Shown here: positions 21,800 to 34,100 of the stretch, piece by piece
Position numbering within the stretch: position 1 is the first letter of the stretch
Layout of the letters: each line of letters opens with the position of its first letter
Program-made: the position numbers and the translations under genes
Assembly (NCBI GenBank): GCA_030710605.1
Contig: CP092873.1
Coordinates: 1,129,900-1,193,899 of the forward strand
Direction: 5' to 3'
From: Cordylochernes scorpioides
Taxonomy: Eukaryota; Arthropoda; Arachnida; Pseudoscorpiones; Chernetidae
DNA: 64,000 nucleotides
The notes under the pieces: generated by a model
The model's input: only the letters and a program-made list of their open reading frames with translations
What the model was told of the DNA's origin: nothing
The model's database searches: none

Positions 21800-22050
21800 C
21801 ATGACATTTGGTCAACTCATTTTCTTGATAAATCAAGAAAAGTCAACTACAAACGCGTTTCAGGCTGTTGACCCTCGTTTGGTTCAAGAGGCTGAGAAAT
21901 CAAGAAATAAATACCCATTGGATCAAATTTTTGGTTGTTGAGGTACAGACTGCACCAAGCTGACGAAGGCCAAGAGCCCGAAACGCCTTCGTGGTTGGCT
22001 TTCTTGATTTTTCAAGAAAATGAGTTGACCAAATATCATGAAACAAGTTA
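21800..22050 (+). mobile_element. Penelope-type terminal fragment
   Basis: Inverted repeat ends (TTTGGTCAACTCATTTTCTT near 21808 against its complement near 22020-22035) enclose CTGACGAAGGCCAAGAGCCC-GAAACGCC at 21958-21995. This again follows the CUGANGA / stem / GAAAC layout seen at Penelope ends, although stem and cleavage site are degenerate. Confidence 0.5.
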
Positions 22051-22059
22051 AATCGGCGT

Positions 22060-23136
22060 CTAGTTGATTTTTGTTCCAATTTTGTTACCTGCCTTGGTGT
22101 AAGCGATTCCTTCAGAACTCAAGAAGTCGTTCCCCACAACCAATTCACAAGGCAGTACTGATCATCAACAAGGAAAAGCTTTACTTTCGCTGCTGCATCA
22201 TCGACCTTCATGTGGATATCTATTTTTCCAATGTTACTGCAGAAGGCTTCCCTGTTCCTCACGCTGAATCTCTAAACCAATCCTTTCCACTTCATGTCTT
22301 TAATACTTGATAAATTGCTTCCCGTGTCGATGAGACTCAAATGACGAAATGTTAATTAATACCTTTTTGAAGACTGAGGCTGGAAGCGAATAAATGTTAT
22401 GGTGATTTTTTAATCATATTTGTGTCTTCCCTTACTGTCTCTGCTATACAGTGTCTTTGTGTGTGTCCTTTAGCCCCCTCACTTGAGATATTCCAGTGTC
22501 CTATTTTCTTTTGCGCAGTCTTTAGCGATTTGACCTAAAAAGCTGCAATTAAAACCTTTCAGCTCTCCTCTTTCATTTCAGTCACTGAACTACAAGTATT
22601 CTTCGTACTGAAAGGTCCTGTACAGTTAGCCTTGCCTGAATGCGGTCCCTCAACATTATATTCCTTTTTCACTGGACCTTGTTGGGAATTCTTTTCTACA
22701 GATTTTTCTTAAGAATCTTTGGAGCAGTTTAGCTCATACCCATGTCGTGTGTATTTAAAGGTTTATTAAAGCCTATCCAAGTCAATATAGTGGTCTGAAT
22801 CTTAGAAGGCACTTTTCATTTCTTTGTAATAACTAAGTCTTCAAGTTGCTTCATGTTACCAATTTTAAGTCCATTAATCTACTCGCTAAAATAATTTTTA
22901 ACACAAACACAAATTATTTCCAATAACTTCTCACTGTCTTACAATGTTTTAGGAACTTTTGTTTGAAACGTTCCCAGCAATATTATCTTAATGTGTTTAT
23001 AATCGCTCCATTCTCTCCCTTTCAGGTTCGCGCGCAATCAGTTGTGTCATTTCATGAGAGTAAGCCTAGTTGGTATGACACCAGGGCATCATTTTTATAG
23101 GCCGAGATATTGGCCCTTTTACAACGTCAATGGAAT
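22060..23136 (-). pseudogene. old gypsy gag-protease remnant
   Basis: Minus-strand traces only. MTQLIARE near 23050 matches the gag start of gypsy 3. A degraded CCHC knuckle (CFNCSFLGQIAKDC, with a missing His) lies near 22550. A protease-like SLIDTGSNLSSIK is near 22330 and VGNDFL near 22110. Many stops and shifts. It is far older than the gypsy 2 inserted beside it. Confidence 0.6.
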
Positions 23137-23141
23137 ATTAT

Positions 23142-26100
23142 TGTTTTAATGTCCATCCATACAGAGTTCAAAACAACAACCACCCACCCGTGCAGGCCGC
23201 CGCCGCGGCACGTGGGAAAACATACAATGTTCCCAGAACATCCCCCTTTTTAAGATTTGAAATATATATACATTACAAACTTTAAATGCATAATATAATT
23301 AATAATGAAGGCGATCCACGGGTTTAACAATTCATCCACTCCGGGTTCTTATCTGGCCATCTTCTGAGTCGTTAGAGGGATAATCCACAACTGGGGTCTT
23401 TTCATTTTCAACCAGTTCCTCCCCCGAAAAGGTCGGCGTCGATGGGTCGGCTGGATATTGCACTGTATCTCCTTTTCGCAGATGGAACCTGTTTCGACGT
23501 AAAGTCCCAACTGGAGTATCAACCATATATGACCTTGGTGTCGATGCTTTCTGCTTTACAATCCCCCAGATTCGCATATCTGTAATCCAAACCGTGTCAC
23601 CTTCGGATAGCTCTTCCATGTCCATGTCCGTAGCTCCGCAGCGTCGATCATATCTGGATTTCATATCCTTTCTCCTTCTCCCCTCCTTTCTTTTCAGGGT
23701 CTGAGAGTCCACCAACCTTGGATTAAGATTCTCTGGTGCAATTGGCAAGGTCGTTCGGAGTTTACGTCCCATTAGAAGCTCAGCAGGGCTGTAACCGTTC
23801 TCCAAAGGGGTCGATCGATACCTGCTTTTGCCATCCCATTGCTCTGCGGGAATCGAGGACTTGAAGTGACATGTGTGAATCCGTACTGCCTTGCGAAAGG
23901 CTTCCTAGGATCTCCAGTTTCATACTTGCTGGAATAACAAGCCGACAGCTACGCATCAGTAGTCCATTTTGAACGCCGTGTTCATCCTTGACATGCCAAT
24001 AAGAGAGCAGAGCCTGTGACATCTTCTTATCTGGCCAGCCTTGCTCAAGGTAGTTGACTACTGCTTTCAGGGTCGTATCTTCTTTTCACCTCCCTCGGTT
24101 GTAAGAAGTGGTTGTCTGGATAATGCATCGGCGTCGAGCAGCTCCTTTCCAGGGATATGCACTATTTCGAATCCAAACCTTACGCATTCGGAAACGTTGC
24201 AGTCTTGGGGTCAGCGAACTCAATTATTTCGTCGAAAATAGAGGAATGAGAGGCTTATGGTCGGTCTCAATTCGGAAACGCTTTCCAGGCAGGAAATCTT
24301 GAAAACGTTCGCAAGCCCATGTAATTGCGAGAGCCTCTTTCTCGATCTGAGCATATCGTTTTTCGGTAGGTGTCATAGTTCTAGAAGAATAAGCAACAGG
24401 TCGCCAGATTCCATTCTTACCTTCTTGCTTCAGTACCGCTTCCAAGCCGTATGAAGATGAAGAGGCGTCGGATGACACCATAGTTGGTTTCCTGACTTGG
24501 TTATGCTGCCAAGATGGGTTGAGTCGTGAGAAATTCTTTAAACTTTCGGAAAGCTCGCTCCTGGCTGCAATCCCAAACGAAGTCTTGACCTTTCACCAAC
24601 AACTGGTTCAGTGGAGCCACAATTTCAGATAAATTTTCCACAAAGCGTCCCAGATGGTTCACTATGCCAAGAAATCTTCTTACGCCATGAACATCGGTCA
24701 TCGGTCGGAGCAGGCATCTTCTTCACTGCTTCGATTTTCGCTTGATCTGGTCGATACCGTCTTCATCCAGTATGTGCCCAAGAAAATTAATTCTTGGCAC
24801 GCCGAAGACACACTTGGCCTTGTTTAGCGCAACTTTCGCCTCTTTCAGTTTTCGGAGCACTAAACGAAGGGAGGCAAATATCAGTATATCGTCCAGGTAA
24901 CACATTACACCGTCCATGCCTTGCAGATTATTGACATAACTTTCTGAAAATACTCTGGGGCGAGTGAGATTCCAAATGGCATTCTGCAGAATTTATATCT
25001 CCCAAAAGGAGTGATGAAGGTCGTTAAATGCTGGCAGTCCAGGCTCAACGGAATCTGGTGAAAGCCACTGTTCGCGTCCAGTTTCGAAAAGAATCTTGCT
25101 TCCCCAAGTTGCCCCAGCATGTGCTCCACCACTGGCATGGGATGTACTTCACGCTGTACATGTTCGTTCAGCCTTGAGAGATCCACACAGAGTCGTATGT
25201 CGCCATTCGGTTTACCAGCAATCACAGTCGGTGCACACCATTCAGTCGCAACGTTAACTTGTGTTATGATTCCCGCCTTCTCGAGCTCTTCCAATCTTGT
25301 TTTGAGCTTTTCCATCAAAGGTATTGGTACCCGTCGAGGAGTATGCACAGCATATGGTTTTGCTCCAGGTTTCAATTTGATTTAGTAAGGGTTTCCGATC
25401 TGTCCCAGTCCTTCAAATACTTCAGGGAATTCCTTGATTGGGTTAATTCTCGTCGCAACCACTTCAATCCGCCTCGCCAGGTTCAAGAGCTCACATGCCC
25501 TGCGACTCAGAAGAGGTTCACTCAAACGATGAATAACATAAATCTTCTCCTTGATTTCATAATTGCTATTTCGCAGCGTTGATATAAACATATCCACAGT
25601 CTGAAGTTCGGAAAATTCAGCAGCTCTAATGTTGATATCACTTTCCACTAGTCGTTGCTGTATCATTATCTTCTTGAAGAGACACAGAGGAACACATGTA
25701 ACATCCGCCTGGGAGTCGAGCTTGAACTTCACCTGTTTCCCGTTCACTTGGATTTCTGCTGTCCATCGCCTCCTGCACTCGCCTTCATCATCATCGAGAT
25801 TAGATGAATTCTCCACAGCTGAGACCTCCAGGAGAAAATCAATTTCTTCATCAAGTTCAGAAACAGCTTTGACTTCCGCAGTCTTCGCCTGCTTATCTGG
25901 GCAGCAATTTGCAAAATGGCCAGTTTTTGAACATAGGTTACTTCTTTGTCCTTCAGCACGGCAAGCCTGTCCTTCCCTGTGGGTGAAACCTCCGCATTTT
26001 GGACATCGTGATCTTGTTTTGGCTGAATTCTCCTTCTTCCTCGAAGGCTGCTGTTGTTGTTTCGGTGATTGTTTCTTCGAGTTGAATTTCACCTGATTGA

Positions 26101-26829
26101 CCTTTTGGCTTGTTGAGGGACACTGCAGGTCGACTTGCTGCTGTCGAACTGCTTCCTGCTGTCAAACCATTTTCACCGCCTTTTCCAAGGTCAGTTCGCT
26201 GTCCAACTGCATTCTTTCAGATAAAGCTTTGTCCCTCACTCCAACCACTATTCGGTCACCACGATCAACTGCTCATGAAGACCCACAAATTCGCAACTAT
26301 CAGCCAATTTGTACAATGAAGTGAAGAATTCGTCCACTGGCTCCCGATCCTCTTGGATTCTTGAATTAAATTTCGCACGTTCGTAGATAATATTCTTTCT
26401 GACACAGAAGTGGCTGTCGAACGCCTTGAGGACAGAATCAATTTTCGTTGCCTCTTCCTCCTTTTCGAACTTGAAGGTCCTGAATATATCATCCGCGCGG
26501 TCACCCATCAAGTACATGAACAAATCGATCTTGTCCGCCTCCTCTTTCTTCTTCATTCCACTGACCACGAGGTATTGTTTCGAATCTCTTTCTCCATTTG
26601 GGCCATTCGATGGGAGTCGAGAAGTTGAAAGTTTCTGGAGGTTGAATCTGAGCCATGTTGAATTATCTTCCAAGGTACACAAAAATCGATATTTTGCAAT
26701 ATCCAGTTATCGCTGCCACCATGTTTTAATGTCCATCCATACAGAGTTCAAAACAACAACCACCCACCCGTGCAGGCCCAGTCACGCTCCGCCGCGGCAC
26801 GTGGGAAAACATACAATGTTCCCAGAACA
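23142..26829 (-). mobile_element. gypsy LTR retrotransposon 2, same family as gypsy 1
   Basis: Minus-strand element. The 3' LTR is 23142-23240 and the 5' LTR 26722-26829; both have TGTTCTGGGAACATTG at one end and TTAAAACA at the other. The 3' LTR has lost about ten bases. The target duplication ATTAT is exact (23137-23141 and 26830-26834). Coding regions are closely similar to gypsy 1 but with a different internal deletion. Confidence 0.93.
23332..26666 (-). pseudogene. gypsy 2 gag-pol, integrase core deleted
   Basis: Reading leftwards: gag (26666-26248, same frame change after RKRFE as gypsy 1), knuckles and protease (26165-25382, FKLDSQADVTCVP), reverse transcriptase (25375-24723, CVDLSRLNEHV, FSKLDANSGFHQIPL, MCYLDDILIFAS), RNase H (24481-24224, [15 protein letters not shown]). 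Then the integrase zinc region breaks after MKLEIL and resumes near the catalytic Glu region, so most of the integrase core is gone. The C-terminal tail (23805-23332) is intact. At least five frame breaks. Confidence 0.87.
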
Positions 26830-26979
26830 ATTATATTACTAAATCCTCAAATTAAATATTAAATTTATTATATTTGGAACACATTTTAGCATTTCTACAA
26901 TTTATAAATATAATTTCACCAGACACCACGAGAGGCGCTGCTTGCGAGTGAAAGTAGAAAATTTGCAAATAAAATTGCA

Positions 26980-27075
26980 ACTAATATTTATTTCAAATCA
27001 AATTTAAACCAGAAACTTTCCCAGTAGTATAGGAAATAACTTCCTAAAGTTTCACGGCGATTGGATAATCTTACC
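26980..27075 (-). mobile_element. Helitron-related fragment
   Basis: CCAGTAGTATAGGAAATAAC and AAAGTTTCACGGCGAT correspond, reversed and diverged, to the internal segment of the Helitron at 19505-19560. No ends were identified. Confidence 0.4.
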
Positions 27076-27219
27076 TTTTAAAAACATTCATCATGTAAAC
27101 AAACTACTAGTAAAATTATTAACCAATCAAATTAATTTATTGTCGCGACCAGTGCTGACCAGTGCATAAAAGCCTGGAACTAACGCTTTTTGGTTTTACA
27201 TAAAAAAAAAAGAGATTAA

Positions 27220-27389
27220 CCTTTTTTTTTTTGCTTATCCCTAGTACACGTGGTACAGGCCATGATAATCATGGTGGGTAGTTAGCGACTGCTTTTTACT
27301 GTAAGCGCACCACATGTCTACACATGTGAAAGCAGTTCGACTTTGCACTTACAAATGTACCAGAGCCCGTTTGGTTACTTGCACTCGCT

Positions 27390-27458
<69 letters not shown>

Positions 27459-27556
27459 GGACTTTTGCAAGAATCGGGCCATTGGAGCATTTTTTTTTTT
27501 TTTTACAGAAAAAAGTGTCCAATGCGGGAATCGAACCCTGGTCGTAGTGGTCAGAG
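27220..27556 (-). mobile_element. tRNA-derived SINE, copy 2, with a long G run
   Basis: Same unit as copy 1 in the minus orientation (ACTAGGGATAAGC tail at 27228 and GGGTTCGATTCCCGC near 27532). The head is cut short at about 27556. At 27390-27456 the body contains 67 consecutive G (plus strand), where other copies have a few bases. Confidence 0.85.
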
Positions 27557-28091
27557 AAATTTCAATTACACTATTTCTATTGCTTGATTAAATCAGTTAA
27601 ATATAAGAAACCAATTTCAATTAAAATAAAAGTATTTTTTTTCTACTGAAACTAACTTATATAATATATATTTTAAAATAACTCGAATAAAGAGGCGAAA
27701 AATATAGAAATAAAAATGATAATGTTATTATTAAAGTGTGAAATGTTATTAATAAAGTGTAAAAGAGGGTCTTATATAAAATTGTAAAAACCTATAAATA
27801 TTTATTTTTTGCAAACACAATATTTATAATCCTGAAAAATTATTTATATTTCTGCAACTTCATTCCCATAACTGCAAACACTATTTATATTTCAGCAAAC
27901 TGTTTATATTTGTGAAAAATCCGGTTAAAAGCCGACCACTTTTGCTATTGTTATTCTGTGATAAGCTGTTTAGACGCGTTGCTTTATTCTCACAAAGTTG
28001 CCAATCTCAAAATAACATTATTCCGTTTTTTTAATTTTCTAATTTTAAAATTTGTAGGATAAGCATTGGTTATTATTTTTTTTTATTTGTA

Positions 28092-28139
28092 ATGTTAAAG
28101 ATTGAAGGAATTGGCGCTGAAGAAACACAAAGCATAAAG
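28092..28139 (+). CDS. ZC3H14: ZC3H14 exon 1
   Basis: ATG at 28092, 16 codons (MLKIEGIGAEETQSIK), donor AAG/GTCAGT, phase 0. It resembles the family's N-terminal 'MEIG' segment. Next exon 9.6 kb away, so less certain than the others. Confidence 0.68.
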
Positions 28140-31100
28140 GTCAGTCATATCTAATTTCGATTTCTATAAAATTTATTTTTGACTTAATAAATGGAGAATT
28201 TTGTGAGCTAGCTGAATAAATACTTGGTTACAAATCGAATATCATTAACGAATATCAATATTTAAAAATACACATATAAATTATGCCACCAAAAGCTACC
28301 AAAACTTCTAAAATTTTGTCAGCGTTAGAATTGCAGGAAGAAAGAAACTTTTGTTGGATTTGTCACAAATCTACAGATGATACATTTTTGTGTACAAGAT
28401 GCCCCCGTGTCTTCCATTTATCATGCCTTTCTGAACCACCAAAGGCAAGTTTTATTTGTCCAGAATGTGCCACAATTGGTAGGCCATGGGTAGGAGCTAA
28501 GCCACTTTCTCATTATATATCAAAAATAATTGAAAGTTTAAATACAGAAATTTGCCCCAGAAGAAATAAAAATCTTCGTTACTGTGTAAATAAACAATTT
28601 CTTTCAGAGAAAAACTTTGAAGGAAGCTATCAACAACCTCAGGTCTTTATAAGTGAAGTGCGCTGGATATTGCACAATGCAATGATTTGTTTTGGTGAAG
28701 CAAATAAAAAAACAACCCAAGCCAAAAACTTTGTTAGCATGTGTGAACACATATTTGAAGATATTGAATTTTGTGAGAAATGCCATCCATATTTTTATGA
28801 TACTAAGGTTAAACTAACAGACCCGTGTGAAAAACATCATCCCCCGGTGTTTGCCAAAACCAAAGATGGGGAATTTTGGCCCTGCAAGGCTCTCTACAGA
28901 ACAACTGAAGACTTGGTCATTTGTTTCTTATTTGGGGTCAATCAAACTTATTCTGTCAGTAACTTCAACATCCGTTCCCTATCAAAGGGGAAGCCAGAAT
29001 TCAAGTCTGTAGGGAAAAACAAACAAATGTTTAAGGCAGCGATGGTTGAATTTAACAAGTACGTGAGGAACTTGGAGGAAAGAATTGGACCTTTAATGTA
29101 TTATCCAAAGTCTACACCTTTCAAGACAGAGGTACTGCCTGGTCCTCCTGGAAGGCAGCCCCCTGCAGAGGTTCACATGGAGACAGATGTGGAGAGCAGC
29201 CAGCAGACCACTGGAGGCCTGGGTGCCATGTTGATGCCACTCGAGACTGTATCTCACCCGGACTCAACTGACAGACTTCCCTCTGCCCGCTGCAGGGATC
29301 TGGGCCGCCTCTTCTCAAACCCTCCCTCCAAACTGGCGGCTGTGGAGATGGCAGAGATCTCCTGCCCCCTTGTGAAGACCTCCCAGAACATCCAGAAGTA
29401 CCGTCAGCAACTGCGAGAACTGGTGGATGATCCCTCGACCCCCGACAGGTTTCGAACTGTTGGCAAAGGCTTGTGTGAAGAATTAGAAGACATGTACAGC
29501 ACGGTGAGCCAGAGCGCCACATTTGTCAGGAAGTATAAGGCCGAATGCCAGGGCAGGATAGAGGACCTGGCCAGCCGCTACCAATGCCTGGTGAGGGAGT
29601 TCATGGAGGCCCAGACGGCCTACAAACAGGCCGAGCTGGCTGCCTTGAAGCAGGAGCTTGAGAGGAGGTTTGCAGCCAAGTTGCTCGAGGCCAAACGCAC
29701 AACCTGGTGCCATGTCTGCAGCCAGGCTGCTGCCACCTACTGCTGCCAGCTCATCTTCTACTGCGGCGTGGCGTGCCAGCAGCGCGACTGGCCCCTCCAC
29801 CAGGGGCAGTGCCAGCGCCACCAGATGGGACCACACCCTACTTGATGGGATCATCCTCTCGACAGAAATCTCCCCCACACAGTCAACAAATGTGTTTCCC
29901 AAAGTGGTGATCCCTCCCCTTCAAATAAACCTCCCCTTGGTGAATGTGGCTGTTAACTGACTTCTCCACTAATTGGAGAGTTTGACTGTTGTTCCACTAG
30001 AAATATTTTATCAAAATAAAAAAGTAACCATTAGACACAGTCCAAACATTGCAACTGATACATAGCCAGATCACAAACAGCAAATTCTCTCAAGTTAATA
30101 GTGTTCACATGCTCTTGGAAGGTATAAAAAATAAACAGTTTTAAAAGTAGTTTTAACACTGTCCTTTCCTACAACTAACTAGCAGCCCCAGTGTATGGGG
30201 GCCACCAGAGAAGCCATACTCCTCAACAAATACTGCATCAATGTATAGATGATCCATGGAATAACAATTTTTAAACCTTTCACACATTGCCAGGAGAATT
30301 GATGCTTAGATAAGGTGTGTACCTAGATACTGGGCACAGCAGATTTCAATCTTCTAAAGGTTTGGAAATCTTCAACAGCAAAAAACTCCGCACTGTTGGA
30401 TAAATTCTCACCTAGAAATTTCTTCAGTCTGTGCCACCACTGTGGGCAAGCCATGTGTGCTTGAAGGGCCTATAATTTGAAGTCAAGACTTAATTACTAA
30501 AATCCCTGTTCCTGTAGTCTGGGGAGGGTCGGAAACATCCCCTCAGATGTCACACATCATTTATTATCTCTAGTACACATGGTACAGGCCATGATAATCA
30601 TGGTGGGTAGTGTTGGCGCCTGCTTTTACTGTAAGTGCACCACATGTCTACATCTATGAAAAGCAGTTCAACTTTTGAACGTGTGCCAGAGCCCCTTTTG
30701 GTTATTTGCACTCATTGGTGGGGTTAGGCTTTTGCAAGAATCTGGGACCATTGGAGCATTTTTTTTATTAGAAAAGTGCTCAATGTGGGATTTAACCCTG
30801 GGTCATAGCAGTTGAATACCAACAGTTTAAACCACTGACCCCCTGCACCTCATGTTCTTTGTCATTGTGTGTGTCAAACTCAATACTTGCATCATTTTTT
30901 TCAAGTTTTACTTTCAACTCATTCAAACCTGGGTTCAGGGAACATTGAAACCACACTTGTGTGTCCCAACAACAGGGCACCCAAGTACAGACAGTTTGAC
31001 ACAACCAACAGAAGGTTCTGAAGAAACAACTATTTCAATCACTGAGTGCAACTGGCTCACTTGTAAGTGCAAAAGTCAAACTTCTTCTTCTTCTTCCTTA

Positions 31101-34100
31101 TCTCCACTCAATCATATTAGGGTACCAAGTTGTGACCCTTGATGGTGTCTGTTTGACAACCATCATGACTGGGTGAAGTAGTCTGCCTTTGTCATTAAGA
31201 CTGGGAGCACTACTCAGTGGCAGGCCGACTTAGCTCCAAAATAAATGGCCGCCTCTGACATGAGGAACAGATGCCATGTGCAGCCGCTAACATGGAGTAC
31301 AAACGCTGCTCATCCTGTATCCCTGGATCAGGAGCCCTTACAGGGTACTATCAGCCGGGCCAGCTGAACCCAGGTTTTTTAGCGAGCTTGTTACTGCTCC
31401 CCCTCCTCCTTTTTCATCCGGGCTTGGGACCGGCAAAGGCGGAGTTTCAAACTGCTTTTTACATGTGTTGCACTTTCAGTAAAAGCAGTTGCTTACTCTC
31501 CACCATGATTATCATGGCCTGTGAAGGATTCCATTGAAGAGAGGAGGTTCCACGACCAATAGACTTCAAGCTGTCACAGATCCCTAGCTGAGGTCCCTAG
31601 AGCCCACAGTTAGTTCACACATTCAAGTTGGTGGGGGGTTTCTCAGCAACATGGAAGTTACTTCAGCAAGTGCACATAATCAACTAACTGACCTTGTGGA
31701 AGAGCTGTTAGCTTCTGTAGGCCTCCTTACTGGGATAAAGAAAGAGGGAATTCCATTTAGTTATTTAATTATTATATATATTTATTAAGAGCGACCCGCT
31801 CCAATACAATAATTAGCAAAACAAAAGAGCGAGTGTATGTGAACAACAGGAAAAACAAAGTCTCTGCCGCATAGAGGTTGCGTCATCCCTCGCGAGCCAA
31901 TCGGAGAGCGCCATTCAGGTCTCGTCAAGGCCAGGCGGCTCCTACATTCGGCCATTCCTGTATTCCAATCGTCCTCGATTGAACTTTGCGTTACAGGAAC
32001 GTCGTAGGTTGCGTCGGAGGGTGTCTTCTTCTTCTGACTCCTCGTCCGGACTTTCTTCTGTAGTTGAATCATCTTCTTCACTGTGCCAAGACTTCAGTTG
32101 ACTGATATGGGCCGTTGTCGTGTAGAACCGTCCACCGGTTCTTTCGCTTAGCTGAGTCACTCTGTACGTGTCGCTTGGCAGAACCTCGGTGATTATCAAA
32201 GGTCCTCGATACTTGGGTTGCGCCTTGGTTGGTTCACCAGTCATTTTGGGTACATGCCTCATCACTACAATTTCTCCTACTTCAAATTGGAGTGTACGGC
32301 ATTTCTTCTTATCGTAGTACGTCTTCATGATTTCTTGTTTATTCTCAATTTGGGTTCTCACACTCTCTTGAATATTCTCCGGCTCGGTCCACGGATCCAT
32401 ATCTTCGTCGGCTAATCTTCTAAGTATCCCGTCGTGGAATCGAGGGGAATAGCCGTGGAGTGTTTCGAACGGTGTTTTATTCGTCGTCTTGTTCACCGCA
32501 TTATTCAGGTCTCGCTCTACCTCCTTGATCTTCAGGTCCCAATCCTTCCGTCGCGGATCCTCGATATCGATTGCTATGGCGGACAATACTGTTCGGTTCA
32601 CTCTTTCGACCATCCCGTTCCCTTGCGGATGTTTCGTAGAGTTCAGTGTATGATGTATTCCATTTCCTCGACAGAATTCTTCAAATTGCCTTGAGGTAAA
32701 ACATGACCCTCTGTCGCTGATGATCTTGTCGGGTAGTCCGAAATCATTCACAAAACTTTTCATTACCTTCAGGACGTTCTGCGTCGATGTATTCCTTACA
32801 GGGCTTAATCGGACAAATCTTGTCAGATTATCGACAATCACTAAAAGTTCCTGGTTACCTCTTGTACTTCTCACGAAAGGGCCTACGTGGTCCATATGTA
32901 CGATGGAAAACGGTCTCTTGCCTGGCTTAATGGGGTGTAAGAAGCCTTGTTGTTTTCCACCGGGAACTTTGTTAAATAAACACTCGACACACCTAGCAAC
33001 ATGGTGTCGAACGTACCTCTTCATTGAAGGAAACCAGTACAATTCCTTAATTTTGTTGACAGTCCTATCAACCGCAAAATGTCCCATTAGATCATGGAAT
33101 TTAACAACTAAACTTTTCCTCATACTTTTGGGTATAACATACAGGGCTCGTTCCTCTTCTCCATTTTTCACCATGCGGAAGAGTCTGCCTCCTTTGTAGC
33201 TGTAGTCGTTAATTCTATTTTGTTCTCCTACTGTTCTATCACATGGGTCCTTTCGGAAGATCTGGATCAGGTCTCTCAATTCAGGGTCGGAATGCTGAAT
33301 CATCATGATTTGTTCTTCCAGTGTGATTGTGAAGCATACTTCGAGGTTTTTCTCCACGATTTCCTCCATCGTGTCTCTAGGGTCGTCGACTGGAGCTCTG
33401 CTCATTCCGTCTACGTGGGCCATCTTCTCTCCTGGTTTATGCCGAATGTCGAAATCGTATTCCTGAATCAGATTGTACCATCGTGCTATCTGAGGATTTG
33501 TAGTCTTCTTCGCGTTCATGTAGACCAGTGCTTGGCAATCTGTAACCACTGTAAACTTTATTCCGACGAGGAACTGACGTAGTCGATCCAAGGTCCACAC
33601 TATCGCCATCAGCTCCAATTTGCTTGAATGGTACATCTTCTCAGCCTCTGTTGTCTTCTTACTCACACAGTAGACCAAGCGCCATTTGCAGTCTTCGTCC
33701 TCCTGTAGCAACATTCCTGCTAGTCCCTCAGCACTCGCATCGCAATGTACTTCTGTCTTAAGTTCAGGGTTGTAATGAGCTAGTGCCGAATATTCGACCA
33801 GATCATTTCGAAGTCCTCCAAATGACTTTCGTTGTTCTTCCTTCCATTCAAATTGAGTACCTTTCTTTGTAAGTCTGCTTAGCGGTTCTGCTTTCCTCGC
33901 GAAGTCCTTTACAAATCGTCTGAAGAAGTTCGTCAGTCCCAGAAAGCGTCGTATGTCGTGGACATTCTTGGGTTCTGGAAATTCTTCTATCGCCTTGATC
34001 TTTCTTGGGCCTGGCTTAAGTCCGCCTGTACTGATGACATACCCTAGGAACTCAACTTCCCTCCTTCCGAACTCACATTTAGAGGGTTTCAGCGTCAACT

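Noticed and set aside
27296-27591. open frames made of long Gly or Pro runs
   Set aside because: They are translations of the 67-G homopolymer inside a SINE.
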